NCBI GenBank assembly: GCA_911728455.2
Contig: OU452222.1
Location: forward strand, 13,867,201 to 13,931,200
Length of the DNA: 64,000 bases
Source: Marthasterias glacialis
Lineage: Eukaryota > Echinodermata > Asteroidea > Forcipulatida > Asteriidae
Reading direction: 5' to 3'
Position 1 is the stretch's first letter. The number at the start of each line of letters is the position of its first letter. A program made the position numbers and the translations under genes. Shown here in pieces: positions 41,812-56,800 of this stretch. Below the pieces are notes generated by a model that saw only the letters and a list, made by a program, of their open reading frames with translations, searched no databases and was not told where the DNA came from.

Positions 41812-44800
41812 AATTTGTAATTTTTGACCCCTTTTGAAAAGTGCTTTTCATGGAATCAGTGGATGCGGGAGGCTCTTCGGAGACGTGTCCAACAAACTAG
41901 AGGTCCCAACTCGCGTTATTTCGGGAGCTAGCGAGCTTTTCCGGCCATCTTGATGACGTCAGAGTTGACCTAAATATTGCTATTTGTCCAAATATTGCGA
42001 ATTGACCCCTTCCCCACACACAAACCCTCTTCAGTGATATCTACTCTATCATTTTCTATCATAAAATCGCAAAAAAAAATTTTGACCAAAATGGCGGGTG
42101 CTCCCTGTGAGAAATTTGTAATTTTTGACCCCTTTTAAAAAGTGCTTTTCATGGAATCAGTGGATGCGGGCGGCTCTTCGGAGACGTGTCCAACAAACTA
42201 GAGGTCCCAACTCGCGTTATTTCGGGAGCTAGCGAGCTTTTCCGGCCATCTTGATGACGTCAGAGTTGACCTAAATGTTGCTATTTGCCCAAATATTGCG
42301 AATTGACCCCTTCCCCACACACAAACCCTCTTCAGTGATATCTACTTTATCATTTTCTATCATAAAATCGCATAAAATTTTTTTGACCAAAATGGCGGGT
42401 GCTCACAGGGAGCTCCCTGTGAAAAATTTTGTAATTTTTGACCCCTTTTGAAAAGTGCTTTTCATGGAATCAGTGGATGCGGGCGGCTCTTCGGAGACGT
42501 GTCCAACAAACTAGAGGTCCCAACTCGCGTTATTTTGGGAGCTAGCGAGCTTTTCCGGCCATCTTGATGACGTCAGAGTTGACCTAAATGTTGCTATTTG
42601 CCCAAATATTGCGAATTGACCCCTTCCCCACACACAAACCCTTTTCAGTGATATCTACTCTATCATTTTCTATCATAAAATCGCATAAAAAATTTTTGAC
42701 CAAAATGGCGGGTGCTCACAGGGAGCTCCCTGTGAGAAATTTGTAATTTTTGTCCCCTTTTGAAAAGTGCTTTTCATGGAATCAGTGGATGCGGGCGGCT
42801 CTTCGGAGACGTGTCCAACAAACTAGAGGTCCCAACTCGCGTTATTTCGGGAGCTAGCGAGCTTTTCCGGCCATCTTGATGACGTCAGAGTTGACCTAAA
42901 TATTGCTATTTGCCCAAATATTGCGAATTGACCCCTTCCTCACACACAAACCCTCTTCAGTGATATCTACTCTATCATTTTCTATCATAAAATCGCATGA
43001 CATTTTTTTGACCAAAATGGCGGGTGCTCACAGGGAGCTCCCTGTGAGAAATTTGTAATTTTTGACCCCTTTTGAAAAGTGCTTTTCATGGAATCAGTGG
43101 ATGCGGGCGGCTCTTCGGAGACGTGTCCAACAAACTTGCGTTATTTCGGGAGCTAGCGAGCTTTTCCGGCCATCTTGATGACGTCAGAGTTGACCTAAAT
43201 ATTGCTATTTGCCCAAATATTGCGAATTGACCCCTTCCCCACACACAAACCCTCTTCAGTGATATCTACTCTATCATTTTCTATCATAAAATCGCATAAA
43301 ATTTTTTTGACCAAAATGGCGGGTGCTCACAGGGAACTCCCTGTGAGAAATTTGTAATTTTTGACCCCTTTTGAAAAGTGCTTTTCATGGAATCAGTGGA
43401 TGCGGGCGGCTCTTCGGAGACGTGTCCAAGAAACTAGAGGTCCCAACTCGCGTTATTTCGGGAGCTAGCGAGCTTTTCCGGCCATCTTGATGACGTCAGA
43501 GTTGACCTAAATGTTGCTATTTGCCCAAATATTGCGAATTGACCCCTTCCTCACACACAAACCCTCTTCAGTGATATCTACTCTATCATTTTCTATCATA
43601 AAATCGCATAAATGTTTTTGACGAAAATGGCGGGTGCTCACAGGGAGCTCCCTGTGAGAAATTTGTAATTTTTGACCCCTTTTGAAAAGTGCTTTTCATG
43701 GAATCAGTGGATGCGGGCGGCTCTTCGGAGACGTGTCCAACAAACTAAAGGTCCCAACTCGCGTTATTTCGGGAGCTAGCGAGCTTTTCCGGCCATCTTG
43801 ATGACGTCAGAGTTGACCTAAATATTGCTATTTGGCCAAATATTGCGAATTGACCCCTTCCCCACACACAAACCCTCTTCAGTGATATCTATACTCTATC
43901 ATTTTCTATCATAAAATCGCATAAAATTTTTTTGACCAAAATGGCGGGTGCTCACAGGGAGCTCCCTGTGAGAAATTTGTAATTTTTGACCCCTTTTGAA
44001 AAGTGCTTTTCATGGAATCAGTGGATGCGGGCGGCTCTTCGGAGACGTGTCCAACAAACTAGAGGTCCCAACTCGCGTTATTTCGGGAGCTAGCGAGCTT
44101 TTCCGGCCATCTTGATGACGTCAGAGTTGACCTAAATATTGCTATTTGCCCAAATATTGCGAATTGACCCCTTCCCCACACACAAACCCTCTTCAGTGAT
44201 ATCTACTCTATCATTTTCTATCATAAAATCGCATAAAAATTTTTTGACCAAAATGGCGGGTGCTAGCTCACAGGAAGCTCCCTGTGAGAAATTTGTAATT
44301 TTGACCCCTTTTGAAAAGTGCTTTTCATGGAATCAGTGGATGCGGGCGGCTCTTCGGAGACGTGTCCAACAAACTAGAGGTCCCAACTCGCGTTATTTCG
44401 GGAGCTAGCGAGCTTTTCCGGCCATCTTGATGACGTCAGAATTGACCTAAATATTGCTATTTGCCCAAATATTGCGAATTGACCCCTTCCCCACACACAA
44501 ACCCTCTTCAGTGATATCTACTCTATCATTTTCTATCATAAAATCGCATAAAATTTTTTTGACCAAAATGGCGGGTGCTCACAGGGAGCTCCCTGTGAGA
44601 AATTTGTAATTTTTGACCCCTTTTGAAAAGTGCTTTTCATGGAATCAGTGGATGCGGGCGGCTCTTCGGAGACGTGTCCAACAAACTAGAGGTCCCAACT
44701 CGCGTTATTTCGGGAGCTAGCGAGCTTTTCCGGCCATCTTGATGACGTCAGAGTTGACCTAAATATTGCTATTTGCCCAAATATTGCGAATTGACCCCTT

Positions 44801-47800
44801 CCCCACACACAAACCCTCTTCAGTGATATCTACTCTATCATTTTCTATCATAAAATCGCATAAATTTTTTTGACGAAAATGGCGGGTGCTCACAGGGAGC
44901 TCCCTGTGAGAAATTTGTAATTTTTGACCCCTTTTGAAAAGTGCTTTTCATGGAATCAGTGGATGCGGGCGGCTCTTCGGAGACGTGTCCAACAAACTAA
45001 AGGTCCCAACTCGCGTTATTTCGGGAGCTAGCGAGCTTTTCCGGCCATCTTGATGACGTCAGAGTTGACCTAAATATTGCTATTTGGCCAAATATTGCGA
45101 ATTGACCCCTTCCCCACACACAAACCCTCTTCAGTGATATCTACTCTATCATTTTCTATCATAAAATCGCATAAAAATTTTTTGACCAAAATGGCAGGTG
45201 CTCACAGGGAGCTCCCTGTGAGAAATTTGTAATTTTTGACCCCTTTTGAAAAGTGCTTTTCATGGAATCAGTGGATGCGGGCGGCTCTTCGGAGACGTGT
45301 CCAACAAACTAGAGGTCCCAACTCGCGTTATTTCGGGAGCTAGCGAGCTTTTCCGGCCATCTTGATGACGTCAGAGTTGACCTAAATATTGCTATTTGCC
45401 CAAATATTGCGAATTGACCCCTTCCCCACACACAAACCCTCTTCAGTGATATCTACTCTATCATTTTCTATCATAAAATCGCATAAAAATTTTTTGACCA
45501 AAATGGCGGGTGCTCACAGGAGCTCCCTGTGAGAAATTTGTAATTTTTGACCCCTTTTGAAAAGTGCTTTTCATGGAATCAGTGGATGCGGGCGGCTCTT
45601 CGGAGACGTGTCCAACAAACTAGAGGTCCCAACTCGCGTTATTTCGGGAGCTAGCGAGCTTTTCCGGCCATCTTGATGACGTCAGAGTTGACCTAAATAT
45701 TGCTATTTGCCCAAATATTGCGAATTGACCCCTTCCCCACACACAAACCCTCTTCAGTGATATCTACTCTATCATTTTCTATCATAAAATCGCATAAAAA
45801 ATTTTTGACCAAAATGGCGGGTGCTCACAGGGAGCTCCCTGTGAGAAATTTGTAATTTTTGACCCCTTTTGAAAAGTGCTTTTCATGGAATCAGTGGATG
45901 CGGGCGGCTCTTCGGAGACGTGTCCAACAAACTAGAGGTCCCAACTCGCGTTATTTCGGGAGCTAGCGAGCTTTTCCGGCCATGTTGATGACGTCAGAGT
46001 TGACCTAAATATTGCTATTTGCCCAAATATTGCGAATTGACCCCTTCCCCACACACAAACCCTCTTCAGTGATATCTACTCTATCATTTTCTATCATAAA
46101 ATCGCATAAAAATTTTTTGACCAAAATGGCGGGTGCTCACAGGGAGCTCCCTGTGAGAAATTTGTAATTTTTGACCCCTTTTGAAAAAAGCTTTTCATGG
46201 AATCAGTGGATGCGGGCGGCTCTTCGGAGACGTGTCCAACAAACTAGAGGTCCCATTTCGCGTTATTTCGGGAGCTAGCGAGCTTTTCCGGCCATCTTGA
46301 TGACGTCAGAGTTGACCTAAATATTGCTATTTGCCCAAATATTGCGAATTGACCCCTTCCCCACACACAAACCCTCTTCAGTGATATCTACTCTATCATT
46401 TTCTATCATAAAATCGCATAAAAAATTTTTGACCAAAATGGCGGGTGCTCACAGGGAGCTCCCTGTGAGAAATTTGTAATTTTTGACCCCTTTTGAAAAG
46501 TGCTTTTCATGGAATCAGTGGATGCGGGCGGCTCTTCGGAGACGTGTCCAACAAACTAGAGGTCCCAACTCGCGTTATTTCGGGAGCTAGCGAGCTTTTC
46601 CGGCCATCTTGATGACGTCAGAGTTGACCTAAATATTGCTATTTGCCCAAATATTGCGAATTGACCCCTTCCCCACACACAAACCCTCTTCAGTGATATC
46701 TACTCTATCATTTTCTATCATAAAATCGCATAAAATTTTTTTGACCAAAATGGCGGGTGCTCACAGGGAGCTCCCTGTGAGAAATTTGTAATTTTTGACC
46801 CCTTTTGAAAAGTGCTTTTCATGGAACCAGTGGATGCGGGCGGCTCTTCGGAGACGTGTCCAACAAACTAGAGGTCCCAACTCGCGTTATTTCGGGAGCT
46901 AGCGAGCTTTTCCGGCCATCTTGATGACGTCAGAGTTGACCTAAATATTGCTATTTGCCCAAATATTGCGAATTGACCCCTTCCCCACACACAAACCCTC
47001 TTCAGTGTAATCTAATTTATCATTTTCTATCATAAAATCGCATAAAAAATTTTTGACCAAAATGGCGGGTGCTCACAGGGAGCTCCCTGTGAGAAATTTG
47101 TAATTTTTGACCCCTTTTGAAAAGTGCTTTTCATGGAATCAGTGGATGCGGGCGGCTCTTCGGAGACGTGTCCAACAAACTAGAGGTCCCAACTTGCGTT
47201 ATTTCGGGAGCTAGCGAGCTTTTCCGGCCATCTTGATGACGTCAGAGTTGACCTAAATATTGCTATTTGCCCAAATATTGCGAATTGACCCCTTCCCCAC
47301 ACACAAACCCTCTTCAGTGATATCTACTCTATCATTTTCTATCATAAAATCGCATACAAATTTTTTGACCAAAATGGCGGGTGCTCACAGGGAGCTCCCT
47401 GTGAGAAATTTGTAATTTTTGACCCCTTTTGAAAAGTGCTTTTCATGGAATCAGTGGATGCGGGCGGCTCTTCGGAGACGTGTCCAACAAACTAGAGGTC
47501 CCAACTCGCGTTATTTCGGGAGCTAGCGAGCTTTTCCGGCCATCTTGATGACGTCAGAGTTGACCTAAATATTGCTATTTGCCCAAATATTGCGAATTGA
47601 CCCCTTCCCCACACACAAACCCTCTTCAGTGATATCTACTCTATCATTTTCTATCATAAAATCGCATACAAATTTTTTGACCAAAATGGCGGGTGCTCAC
47701 AGGGAGCTCCCTGTGAGAAATTTGTAATTTTTGACCCCTTTTGAAAAGTGCTTTTCATGGAATCAGTGGATGCGGGCGGCTCTTCGGAGACGTGTCCAAC

Positions 47801-50800
47801 AAACTAGAGGTCCCAACTCGCGTTATTTCGGGAGCTAGCGAGCTTTTCCGGCCATCTTGATGACGTCAGAGTTGACCTAAATATTGCTATTTGCCCAAAT
47901 ATTGCGAATTGACCCCTTCCCCACACACAAACCCTCTTCAGTGATATCTACTCTATCATTTTCTATCACAAAATCGCATAAAATTTTTTTGACCAAAATG
48001 GCGGGTGCTCACAGGGAGCTCCCTGTGAGAAATTTGTAATTTTTGACCCCTTTTGAAAAGTGCTTTTCATGGAATCAGTGGATGCGGGCGGCTCTTCGGA
48101 GACGTGTCCAACAAACTAAAGGTCCCAACTCGCGTTATTTCGGGAGCTAGCGAGCTTTTCCGGCCATCTTGATGACGTCAGAGTTGACCTAAATATTGCT
48201 GTTTGGCCAAATATTGCGAATTGACCCCTTCCCCACACACAAACCCTCTTCAGTGATATCTACTCTATCATTTTCTATCATAAAATCGCATAAAAAATTT
48301 TTGACCAAAATGGCAGGTGCTCACAGGGAGCTCCCTGTGAGAAATTTGTAATTTTTGACCCCTTTTGAAAAGTGCTTTTCATGGAATCAGTGGATGCGGG
48401 CGGCTCTTCGGAGACGTGTCCAACAAACTAGAGGTCCCAACTCGCGTTATTTCGGGAGCTAGCGAGCTTTTCCGGCCATCTTGATGACGTCAGAGTTGAC
48501 CTAAATATTGCTATTTGCCCAAATATTGCGAATTGACCCCTTCCCCACACACAAACCCTCTTCAGTGATATCTACTCTATCATTTTCTATCATAAAATCG
48601 CATAAAAAATTTTTGACCAAAATGGCGGGTGCTCACAGGGAGCTCCCTGTGAGAAATTTGTAATTTTTGACCCCTTTTGAAAAGTGCTTTTCATGGAATC
48701 AGTGGATGCGGGCGGCTCTTCGGAGACGTGTCCAACAAACTAGAGGTCCCAACTCGCGTTATTTCGGGAGCTAGCGAGCTTTTCCGGCCATCTTGATGAC
48801 GTCAGAGTTGACCTAAATATTGCTATTTGCCCAAATATTGCGAATTGACCCCTTCCCCACACACAAACCCTCTTCAGTGATATCTACTCTATCATTTTCT
48901 ATCATAAAATCGCATAAAAATTTTTTGACCAAAATGGCGGGTGCTCACAGGGAGCTCCCTGTGAGAAATTTGTAATTTTTGACCCCTTTTGAAAAAAGCT
49001 TTTTCATGGAATCAGTGGATGCGGGCGGCTCTTCGGAGACGTGTCCAACAAACTAGAGGTCCCAACTCGCGTTATTTCGGGAGCTAGCGAGCTTTTCCGG
49101 CCATCTTGATGACGTCAGAGTTGACCTAAATATTGCTATTTGCCCAAATATTGCGAATTGACCCCTTCCCCACACACAAACCCTCTTCAGTGATATCTAC
49201 TCTATCATTTTCTATCATAAAATCGCATAAAAATTTTTTGACCAAAATGGCGGGTGCTCACAGGGAGCTCCCTGTGAGAAATTTGTAATTTTTGACCCCT
49301 TTTGAAAAGTGCTTTTCATGGAATCAGTGGATGCGGGCGGCTCTTCGGAGACGTGTCCAACAAACTAAAGGTCCCAACTCGCGTTATTTCGGGAGCTAGC
49401 GAGCTTTTCCGGCCATCTTGATGACGTCAGAGTTGACCTAAATATTGCTATTTGCCCAAATATTGCGAATTGACCCCTTCCCCACACACAAACCCTCTTC
49501 AGTGATATCTACTCTATCATTTTCTATCATAAAATCGGATAAAAATTTTTTGACCAAAATGGCGGGTGCTCACAGGGAGCTCCCTGTGAGAAATTTGTAA
49601 TTTTTGACCCCTTTTGAAAAGTGCTTTTCATGGAATCAGTGGATGCGGGCGGCTCTTCGGAGACGTGTCCAACAAACTAGAGGTCCCAACTCGCGTTATT
49701 TCGGGAGCTAGCGAGCTTTTCCGGCCATCTTGATGACGTCAGAGTTGACCTAAATATTGCTATTTGCCCAAATATTGCGAATTGACCCCTTCCCCACACA
49801 CAAACCCTCTTCAGTGTAATCTAATTTATCATTTTCTATCATAAAATCGCATAAAAATTTTTTGACCAAAATGGCGGGTGCTCACAGGGAGCTCCCTGTG
49901 AGAAATTTGTAATTTTTGACCCCTTTTGAAAAGTGCTTTTCATGGAATCAGTGGATGCGGGCGGCTCTTCGGAGACGTGTCCAACAAACTAGAGGTCCCA
50001 ACTTGCGTTATTTCGGGAGCTAGCGAGCTTTTCCGGCCATCTTGATGACGTCAGAGTTGACCTAAATATTGCTATTTGCCCAAATATTGCGAATTGACCC
50101 CTTCCCCACACACAAACCCTCTTCAGTGATATCTACTCTATCATTTTCTATCATAAAATCGCATAAAATTTTTTTGACCGAAATGGCGGGTGCTCACAGG
50201 GAGCTCCCTGTGAGAAATTTGTAATTTTTGACCCCTTTTGAAAAGTGCTTTTCATGGAATCAGTGGATGCGGGCGGCTCTTCGGAGACGTGTCCAACAAA
50301 CTAGAGGTCCCAACTCGCGTTATTTCGGGAGCTAGCGAGCTTTTCCGGCCATCTTGATGACGTCAGAGTTGACCTAAATATTGCTATTTGCCCAAATATT
50401 GCGAATTGACCCCTTCCCCACACACAAACCCTCTTCAGTGATATCTACTCTATCATTTTCTATCATAAAATCGCATAAAATTTTTTGACCAAAATGGCGG
50501 GTGCTCACAGGGAGCTCCCTGTGAGAAATTTGTAATTTTTGACCCCTTTTGAAAAGTGCTTTTCATGGAATCAGTGGATGCGGGCGGCTCTTCGGAGACG
50601 TGTCCAACAAACTAGAGGTCCCAACTCGCGTTATTTCGGGAGCTAGCGAGCTTTTCCGGCCATCTTGATGACGTCAGAGTTGACCTAAATATTGCTATTT
50701 GCCCAAATATTGCGAATTGACCCCTTCCCCACACACAAACCCTCTTCAGTGATATCTACTCTATCATTTTCTATCATAAAATCGCATAAAATTTTTTGAC

Positions 50801-53800
50801 CAAAATGGCGGGTGCTCACAGGGAGCTCCCTGTGAGAAATTTGTAATTTTTGACCCCTTTTGAAAAGTGCTTTTCATGGAATCAGTGGATGCGGGCGGCT
50901 CTTCGGAGACGTGTCCAACAAACTAGAGGTCCCAACTCGCGTTATTTCGGGAGCTAGCGAGCTTTTCCGGCCATCTTGATGACGTCAGAGTTGACCTAAA
51001 TATTGCTATTTGCCCAAATATTGCGAATTGACCCCTTCCCCACACACAAACCCTCTTCAGTGATATCTACTCTATCATTTTCTATCATAAAATCGCATAC
51101 AAATTTTTTGACCAAAATGGCGGGTGCTCACAGGGAGCTCCCTGTGAGAAATTTGTAATTTTTGACCCCTTTTGAAAAGTGCTTTTCATGGAATCAGTGG
51201 ATGCGGGCGGCTCTTCGGAGACGTGTCCAACAAACTAGAGGTCCCAACTCGCGTTATTTCGGGAGCTAGCGAGCTTTTCCGGCCATCTTGATGACGTCAG
51301 AGTTGACCTAAATATTGCTATTTGCCCAAATATTGCGAATTGACCCCTTCCCCACACACAAACCCTCTTCAGTGATATCTACTCTATCATTTTCTATCAT
51401 AAAATCGCATAAAAATTTTTTGACCAAAATGGCGGGTGCTCACAGGGAGCTCCCTGTGAGAAATTTGTAATTTTTGACCCCTTTTGAAAAGTGCTTTTCA
51501 TGGAATCAGTGGATGCGGGCGGCTCTTCGGAGACGTGTCCAACAAACTAGAGGTCCCAACTCGCGTTATTTCGGGAGCTAGCGAGCTTTTCCGGCCATCT
51601 TGATGACGTCAGAGTTGACCTAAATATTGCTATTTGCCCAAATATTGCGAATTGACCCCTTCCCCACACACAAACCCTCTTCAGTGATATCTACTCTATC
51701 ATTTTCTATCATAAAATCGCATAAAATTCTTTTGACCAAAATGGCGGGTGCTCACAGGGAGCTCCCTGTGAGAAATTTGTAATTTTTGACCCCTTTTGAA
51801 AAGTGCTTTTCATGGAATCAGTGGATGCGGGCGGCTCTTCCGAGACGTGTCCAACAAACTAGAGGTCCCAACTCGCGTTATTTCGGGAGCTAGCGAGCTT
51901 TTCCGGCCATCTTGATGACGTCAGAGTTGACCTAAATATTGCTATTTGCCCAAATATTGCGAATTGACCCCTTCCCCACACACAAACTCTCTTCAGTGAT
52001 ATCTACTCTATCATTTTCTATCATAAAATCGCATAAAAATTTTTTGACCAAAATGGCGGGTGCTCACAGGGAGCTCCCTGTGAGAAATTTGTAATTTTTG
52101 ACCCCTTTTGAAAAGTGCTTTTCATGGAATCAGTGGATGCGGGCGGCTCTTCGGAGACGTGTCCAACAAACTAGAGGTCCCAACTCGCGTTATTTCGGGA
52201 GCTAGCGAGCTTTTCCGGCCATCTTGATGACGTCAGAGTTGACCTAAATATTGCTATTTGCCCAAATATTGCGAATTGACCCCTTCCCCACACACAAACC
52301 CTCTTCAGTGATATCTACTCTATCATTTTCTATCATAAAATCGCATACAAATTTTTTGACCAAAATGGCGGGTGCTCACAGGGAGCTCCCTGTGAGAAAT
52401 TTGTAATTTTTGACCCCTTTTGAAAAGTGCTTTTCATGGAATCAGTGGATGCGGGCGGCTCTTCGGAGACGTGTCCAACAAACTAGAGGTCCCAACTCGC
52501 GTTATTTCGGGAGCTAGCGAGCTTTTCCGGCCATCTTGATGACGTCAGAGTTGACCTAAATATTGCTATTTGCCCAAATATTGCGAATTGACCCCTTCCC
52601 CACACACAAACCCTCTTCAGTGATATCTACTCTATCATTTTCTATCATAAAATCGCATAAAATTTTTTTGACCAAAATGGCGGGTGCTCACAGGGAGCTC
52701 CCTGTGAGAAATTTGTAATTTTTGACCCCTTTTGAAAAGTGCTTTTCATGGAATCAGTTGATGCGGGCGGCTCTTCGGAGACGTGTCCAATAAACTAGAG
52801 GTCCCAACTCGCGTTATTTTGGGAGCTAGCGAGCTTTTCCGGCCATCTTGATGACGTCAGAGTTGACCTAAATATTGCTATTTGCCCAAATATTGCGAAT
52901 TGACCCCTTCCCCACACACAAACCCTCTTCAGTGATATCTACTCTATCATTTTCTATCATAAAATCGCATACAAATTTTTTGACCAAAATGGCGGGTGCT
53001 CACAGGGAGCTCCCTGTGAGAAATTTGTAATTTTTGACCCCTTTTGAAAAGTGCTTTTCATGGAATCAGTGGATGCGGGCGGCTCTTCGGAGACGTGTCC
53101 AACAAACTAGAGGTCCCAACTCGCGTTATTTCGGGAGCTAGCGAGCTTTTCCGGCCATCTTGATGACGTCAGAGTTGACCTAAATATTGCTATTTGCCCA
53201 AATATTGCGAATTGACCCCTTCCCCACACACAAACCCTCTTCAGTGATATCTACTCTATCATTTTCTATCATAAAATCGCATACAAATTTTTTGACCAAA
53301 ATGGCGGGTGCTCACAGGGAGCTCCCTGTGAGAAATTTGTAATTTTTGACCCCTTTTGAAAAGTGCTTTTCATGGAATCAGTGGATGCGGGCGGCTCTTC
53401 GGAGACGTGTCCAACAAACTAGAGGTCCCAACTCGCGTTATTTCGGGAGCTAGCGAGCTTTTCCGGCCATCTTGATGACGTCAGAGTTGACCTAAATATT
53501 GCTATTTGCCCAAATATTGCGAATTGACCCCTTCCCCACACACAAACCCTCTTCAGTGATATCTACTCTATCATTTTCTATCATAAAATCGCATAAAAAT
53601 TTTTTGACCAAAATGGCGGGTGCTCACAGGAAGCTCCCTGTGAGAAATTTGTAATTTTTGACCCCTTTTGAAAAGTGCTTTTCATGGAATCAGTGGATGC
53701 GAGCGGCTCTTCGGAGACGTGTCCAACAAACTAGAGGTCCCAACTCGCGTTATTTCGGGAGCTAGCGAGCTTTTCCGGCCATCTTGATGACGTCAGAGTT

Positions 53801-56800
53801 GACCTAAATATTGCTATTTGCCCAAATATTGCGAATTGACCCCTTCCCCACACACGAACCCTCTTCAGTGATATCTACTCTATCATTTTCTATCATAAAA
53901 TCGCATAAAAATTTTTTGACCAAAATGGCGGGTGCTCACAGGGAGCTCCCTGTGAGAAATTTGTAATTTTTGACCCCTTTTGAAAAGTGCTTTTCATGGA
54001 ATCAGTGGATGCGGGCGGCTCTTCGGAGACGTGTCCAACAAACTAGAGGTCCCAACTCGCGTTATTTCGGGAGCTAGCGAGCTTTTCCGGCCATCTTGAT
54101 GACGTCAGAGTTGACCTAAATATTGCTATTTGCCCAAATATTGCGAATTGACCCCTTCCCCACACACAAACCCTCTTCAGTGATATCTACTCTATCATTT
54201 TCTATCATAAAATCGCATAAAATTTTTTGACCAAAATGGCGGGTGCTCACAGGGAGCTCCCTGTGAGAAATTTGTAATTTTTGACCCCTTTTGAAAAGTG
54301 CTTTTCATGGAATCAGTGGATGCGGGCGGCTCTTCGGAGACGTGTCCAACAAACTAGAGGTCCCAACTCGCGTTATTTCGGGAGCTAGCGAGCTTTTCCG
54401 GCCATCTTGTAGACGTCAGAGTTGACCTAAATATTGCTATTTGCCCAAATATTGCGAATTGACCCCTTCCCCACACACAAACCCTCTTCAGTGATATCTA
54501 CTCTATCATTTTCTATCATAAAATCGCATAAAATTTTTTTGACCAAAATGGCGGGTGCTCACAGGGAGCTCCCTGTGAGAAATTTGTAATTTTTGACCCC
54601 TTTTGAAGAGTGCTTTTCATGGAATCAGTGGATGCGGGCGGCTCTTCGGAGACGTGTCCAACAAACTAGAGGTCCCAACTCGCGTTATTTCGGGAGCTAG
54701 CGAGCTTTTCCGGCCATCTTGATGACGTCAGAGTTGACCTAAATATTGCTATTTGCCCAAATATTGCGAATTGACCCCTTCCCCACACACAAACCCTCTT
54801 CAGTGATATCTACTCTATCATTTTCTATCATAAAATCGCATAAAATTCTTTTGACCAAAATGGCGGGTGCTCACAGGGAGCTCCCTGTGAGAAATTTGTA
54901 ATTTTTGACCCCTTTTGAAAAGTGCTTTTCATGGAATCAGTGGATGCGGGCGGCTCTTCCGAGACGTGTCCAACAAACTAGAGGTCCCAACTCGCGTTAT
55001 TTCGGGAGCTAGCGAGCTTTTCCGGCCATCTTGATGACGTCAGAGTTGACCTAAATATTGCTATTTGCCCAAATATTGCGAATTGACCCCTTCCCCACAC
55101 ACAAACCCTCTTCAGTGATATCTACTCTATCATTTTCTATCATAAAATCGCATAAAATTCTTTTGACCAAAATGGCGGGTGCTCACAGGGAGAAATTTGT
55201 AATTTTTGACCCCTTTTGAAAAGTGCTTTTCATGGAATCAGTGGATGCGGGCGGCTCTTCCGAGACGTGTCCAACAAACTAGAGGTCCCAACTCGCGTTA
55301 TTTCGGGAGCTAGCGAGCTTTTCCGGCCATCTTGATGACGTCAGAGTTGACCTAAATATTGCTATTTGCCCAAATATTGCGAATTGACCCCTTCCCCACA
55401 CACAAACTCTCTTCAGTGATATCTACTCTATCATTTTCTATCATAAAATCGCATAAAAATTTTTTGACCAAAATGGCGGGTGCTCACAGGGAGCTCCCTG
55501 TGAGAAATTTGTAATTTTTGACCCCTTTTGAAAAGTGCTTTTCATGGAATCAGTGGATGCGGGCGGCTCTTCGGAGACGTGTCCAACAAACTAGAGGTCC
55601 CAACTCGCGTTATTTCGGGAGCTAGCGAGCTTTTCCGGCCATCTTGATGACGTCAGAGTTGACCTAAATATTGCTATTTGCCCAAATATTGCGAATTGAC
55701 CCCTTCCCCACACACAAACCCTCTTCAGTGATATCTACTCTATCATTTTCTATCATAAAATCGCATACAAATTTTTTGACCAAAATGGCGGGTGCTCACA
55801 GGGAGCTCCCTGTGAGAAATTTGTAATTTTTGACCCCTTTTGAAAAGTGCTTTTCATGGAATCAGTGGATGCGGGCGGCTCTTCCGAGACGTGTCCAACA
55901 AACTAGAGGTCCCAACTCGCGTTATTTCGGGAGCTAGCGAGCTTTTCCGGCCATCTTGATGACGTCAGAGTTGACCTAAATATTGCTATTTGCCCAAATA
56001 TTGCGAATTGACCCCTTCCCCACACACAAACTCTCTTCAGTGATATCTACTCTATCATTTTCTATCATAAAATCGCATAAAAATTTTTTGACCAAAATGG
56101 CGGGTGCTCACAGAGAGCTCCCTGTGAGAAATTTGTAATTTTTGACCCCTTTTGAAAAGTGCTTTTCATGGAATCAGTGGATGAGGGCGGCTCTTCGGAG
56201 ACGTGTCCAACAAACTAGAGGTCCCAATTCGCGTTATTTCGGGAGCTAGCGAGCTTTTCCGGCCATCTTGATGACGTCAGAGTTGACCTAAATATTGCTA
56301 TTTGCCCAAATATTGCGAATTGACCCCTTCCCCACACACAAACCCTCTTCAGTGATATCTACTCTATCATTTTCTATCATAAAATCGCATAAAAATTTTT
56401 TGACCAAAATGGCGGGTGCTCACAGGGAGCTCCCTGTGAGAAATTTGTAATTTTTGACCCCTTTTGAAAAGTGCTTTTCATGGAATCAGTGGATGCGGGC
56501 GGCTCTTCGGAGACGTGTCCAACAAACTAGAGGTCCCAATTCGCGTTATTTCGGGAGCTAGCGAGCTTTTCCGGCCATCTTGATGACGTCAGAGTTGACC
56601 TAAATATTGCTATTTGCCCAAATATTGCGAATTGACCCCTTCCCCACACTCAAACCCTCTTCAGTGATATCTACTCTATCATTTTCTATCATAAAATCGC
56701 ATAAAATTCTTTTGACCAAAATGGCGGGTGCTCACAGGGAGCTCCCTGTGAGAAATTTGTAATTTTTGACCCCTTTTGAAAAGTGCTTTTCATGGAATCA

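Noticed and set aside
44139..44408. Open frames inside the satellite (also 58087-58278)
   Set aside because: They arise from local indels in single units and are stopped in the other units, so not conserved.
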